Source of the DNA: Ephydatia muelleri
Taxonomy: Eukaryota; Porifera; Demospongiae; Spongillida; Spongillidae
DNA: 64,000 nucleotides
NCBI GenBank assembly: GCA_013339895.1
Contig: JABACO010000014.1
Coordinates: 6,173,705 to 6,237,704, forward strand
Direction of reading: 5' to 3'
Shown: piece after piece, positions 62,790 to 64,000 of the stretch
Position numbering within the stretch: the stretch's first letter is position 1
Layout of the letters: every line of letters starts with the position of its first letter
The notes under the pieces: model-generated
Database searches by the model: none
What the model saw: the letters and a program-made list of their open reading frames with translations, nothing else
What the model was told of the DNA's origin: nothing
Program-made: the position numbers and the translations under genes

Positions 62790-63050
62790 CCTAGTCGCCA
62801 CCGACTGGAGAGTCATATATGCCTAGGTGTAATTGACCGGGAGTCAATTAAGCCTAGGCTACAATAACTCCCAGGAGTCATTTGCATCAGGGGGGAGTCA
62901 ATTATGCCTAGGCACATATGACTGGGGATTCATATATGCCTAGGTGTCAATGACTGGGGAGTCAATTATGCCTAGGCGTAATTGACCGGGAGTCATATAT
63001 GCCTAGGCATGTATGACTGGGGAGTCAATTTATACGGGAGTCATTATCGC
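62790..63050 (+). repeat. Minisatellite of GACTGGGGAGTCAATTATGC units
   Basis: About eight 30-35-bp units alternating GACTGGGGAGTCA or GACCGGGAGTCA with TATGCCTAGGC. Each has a CCTAGG palindrome. The inverse array lies at 61930-62035. Confidence 0.85.
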
Positions 63051-63298
63051 CTGCGACACCGGATATCGCGTGATGTATATGTATTGGATATCACTGTGAA
63101 TTTCATGCTAAATAAACGCAAAAGCAAAAAAGCCGTCTGGGGCTTCGCCCCAGACCCCCTTGCTGTCACGGGAGGGGGCAAGCCCCACCCCCAGTTGTGA
63201 ATATATTTATCAGACCCCCCTTTCCCAAATTTCTGAATCCGCCCCTGGAAATGAGTGAACTTGCTTGGGTGTTTTTCTACAGAAACGTACCGAAAATC

Positions 63299-63417
63299 GT
63301 AGTCTCGTACCCAGACCCAACTGTACGTAACGATGATCATCGCTTACAGATGACATCATGATGTCATACTGTAAGCGATGATCATCGTTACGTACAGTTG
63401 GGTCTGGGTACGAGACT
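63299..63417. mobile_element. Perfect palindromic MITE, 119 bp
   Basis: Arms start AGTCTCGTACCCAGACCCAA and meet around ATGACATCATGATGTCAT, itself palindromic. The terminus matches the GTCTCGTACCCAGACCC block in the long-TIR element arms (about 34750 and 36580). Confidence 0.9.
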
Positions 63418-63829
63418 ACGAAAATCGTACAATTGTTGAATTAGCATAAATATGATCGTACCAATAAAAGCATTGGGGTTATGAACGGGCAATCAAGATC
63501 CTTTCAGGCCAGTTGGCTTGAAAGGTACAATGGACTTGTGTACTTTGAATCAGAAACGTCGAGTCAGAACGATATATTATCGATTAATAACATGATTAAA
63601 TGACTGATCACGTGACCTCTGCTCTGATTGATAAAAGGGAGGGCACGAGTTAAAATGACAGATGCGCATGCGTATGGTTAGATCACTAAATCGACGATAG
63701 CCTTAGTTTGGCAGGATGTGTGCGATGGCCTTACCTAACTTCCCTGATATGCAGACTTACAATTATGATAGATTTTAAAAAAATAACTAGCTGTTTTAAT
63801 AACGTGATAAATCTCTAGGGTCACAGGCG
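63418..63829. other. Intergenic
   Basis: No gene recognised. Confidence 0.35.
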
Positions 63830-64000
63830 TTTGAGGCCATATATTTTGTGGACAAGAAGTATGTAATCAGAGATAATTTATATATTATCTCTGATGTAAT
63901 CCGAAAAATTGAAATGATTGCGTAATGCCTATAGCAACGCCCTTGACAAGCTGGGGAGCTGAAAACGTGAGCTGGTACAAAAGACAGGATGGCTACAAGC
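63830..64000. repeat. Dispersed repeat shared with 12660-12810
   Basis: Same order of motifs as the earlier copy, interrupted by the 26-bp element at 63868. Confidence 0.75.
63868..63893. mobile_element. 26-bp minimal TIR element with 7-bp TSD
   Basis: CAGAGATAAT, six bases, and ATTATCTCTG, flanked by ATGTAAT on both sides (63861-63867 and 63894-63900). The termini and the duplication length equal those of the 1.53-kb element at 16758-18284. The related sequence at 12690-12720 lacks it. Confidence 0.85.

Larger units (their letters stand above)
61413..63247. mobile_element. 1.84-kb element with CAGGGGCGGATT termini
   Basis: The left end CAGGGGCGGATTTAGG and right end GAATCCGCCCCTG are inverted repeats of about 15 bp, and GAAAT flanks both. 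G-rich subterminal stretches, GGGGCTTCGCCCCAGACCCC on the right, are typical of hAT-like elements carrying this terminus. A 5-bp duplication is shorter than the usual 8. The body carries CCTAGG minisatellites in both orientations and a short integrase-like exon, but no transposase. Confidence 0.7.

Noticed and set aside
56709-63247. One hAT element spanning both CAGGGGCGGATT left ends
   Set aside because: The two left ends have the same orientation; only the one at 61413 pairs with the right end at 63247.

Overview
The window is nuclear DNA of an animal. It shows spliceosomal introns of about 50-90 bp with GT/AG borders and animal-type domains (glycine N-acyltransferase-like, HECT, THAP, RING, PHD). 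It is packed with decayed transposons and AC, CT and poly-G simple repeats. Tiny introns together with glycine N-acyltransferase-like, G2E3-like HECT and integrase-like families suggest an early-branching marine invertebrate, most plausibly a sponge. That placement is inference from gene flavour. I saw no rRNA, tRNA, CRISPR array or bacterial operon.

Layout. 1-12 kb: a broken PHD-finger gene, an integrase fossil, a broken HECT E3 ligase gene and a second integrase-like fossil. 12-18.3 kb: a multi-exon RING gene, a related gene fragment, and a 1.53-kb DNA transposon with 7-bp target duplications. 20-26 kb: an apparently intact five-exon glycine N-acyltransferase-like gene whose 5' half is repeated as a large inverted copy downstream. 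27-37.6 kb: a five-level nest. A LINE ORF is split by a TA-flanked long-TIR element, which holds a hAT element, which holds a 3-bp-TSD TIR element, which holds a 734-bp element with a lone THAP domain. 37.8-44.5 kb: a Gypsy integrase fossil, tandem repeats, a decayed unknown gene split by a hairpin MITE, and LINE scraps. 44.6-47.0 kb: a second full copy, in inverse orientation, of the 3-bp-TSD element. 47-52 kb: a piggyBac-type transposase pseudogene, LINE 3' ends and the tail of an LTR element. 52.5-53.7 kb: a second glycine N-acyltransferase-like gene on the minus strand. 56.7-63.3 kb: hAT-like termini around a long minus-strand gene that combines transposase-like segments with a YqaJ-like nuclease region. 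63.3-64 kb: a perfect palindrome and a 26-bp miniature of the 7-bp-TSD transposon.

The only loci I regard as plausible working host genes are the two glycine N-acyltransferase-like genes and, less surely, the RING gene. The rest is mobile DNA at different stages of decay. The strongest unusual signals are the nested stack with each target duplication readable, the 26-bp minimal transposon, the THAP-only element, the transposase plus YqaJ-like nuclease gene, and the acyltransferase gene with an inverted half-copy and a degenerate CoA loop.
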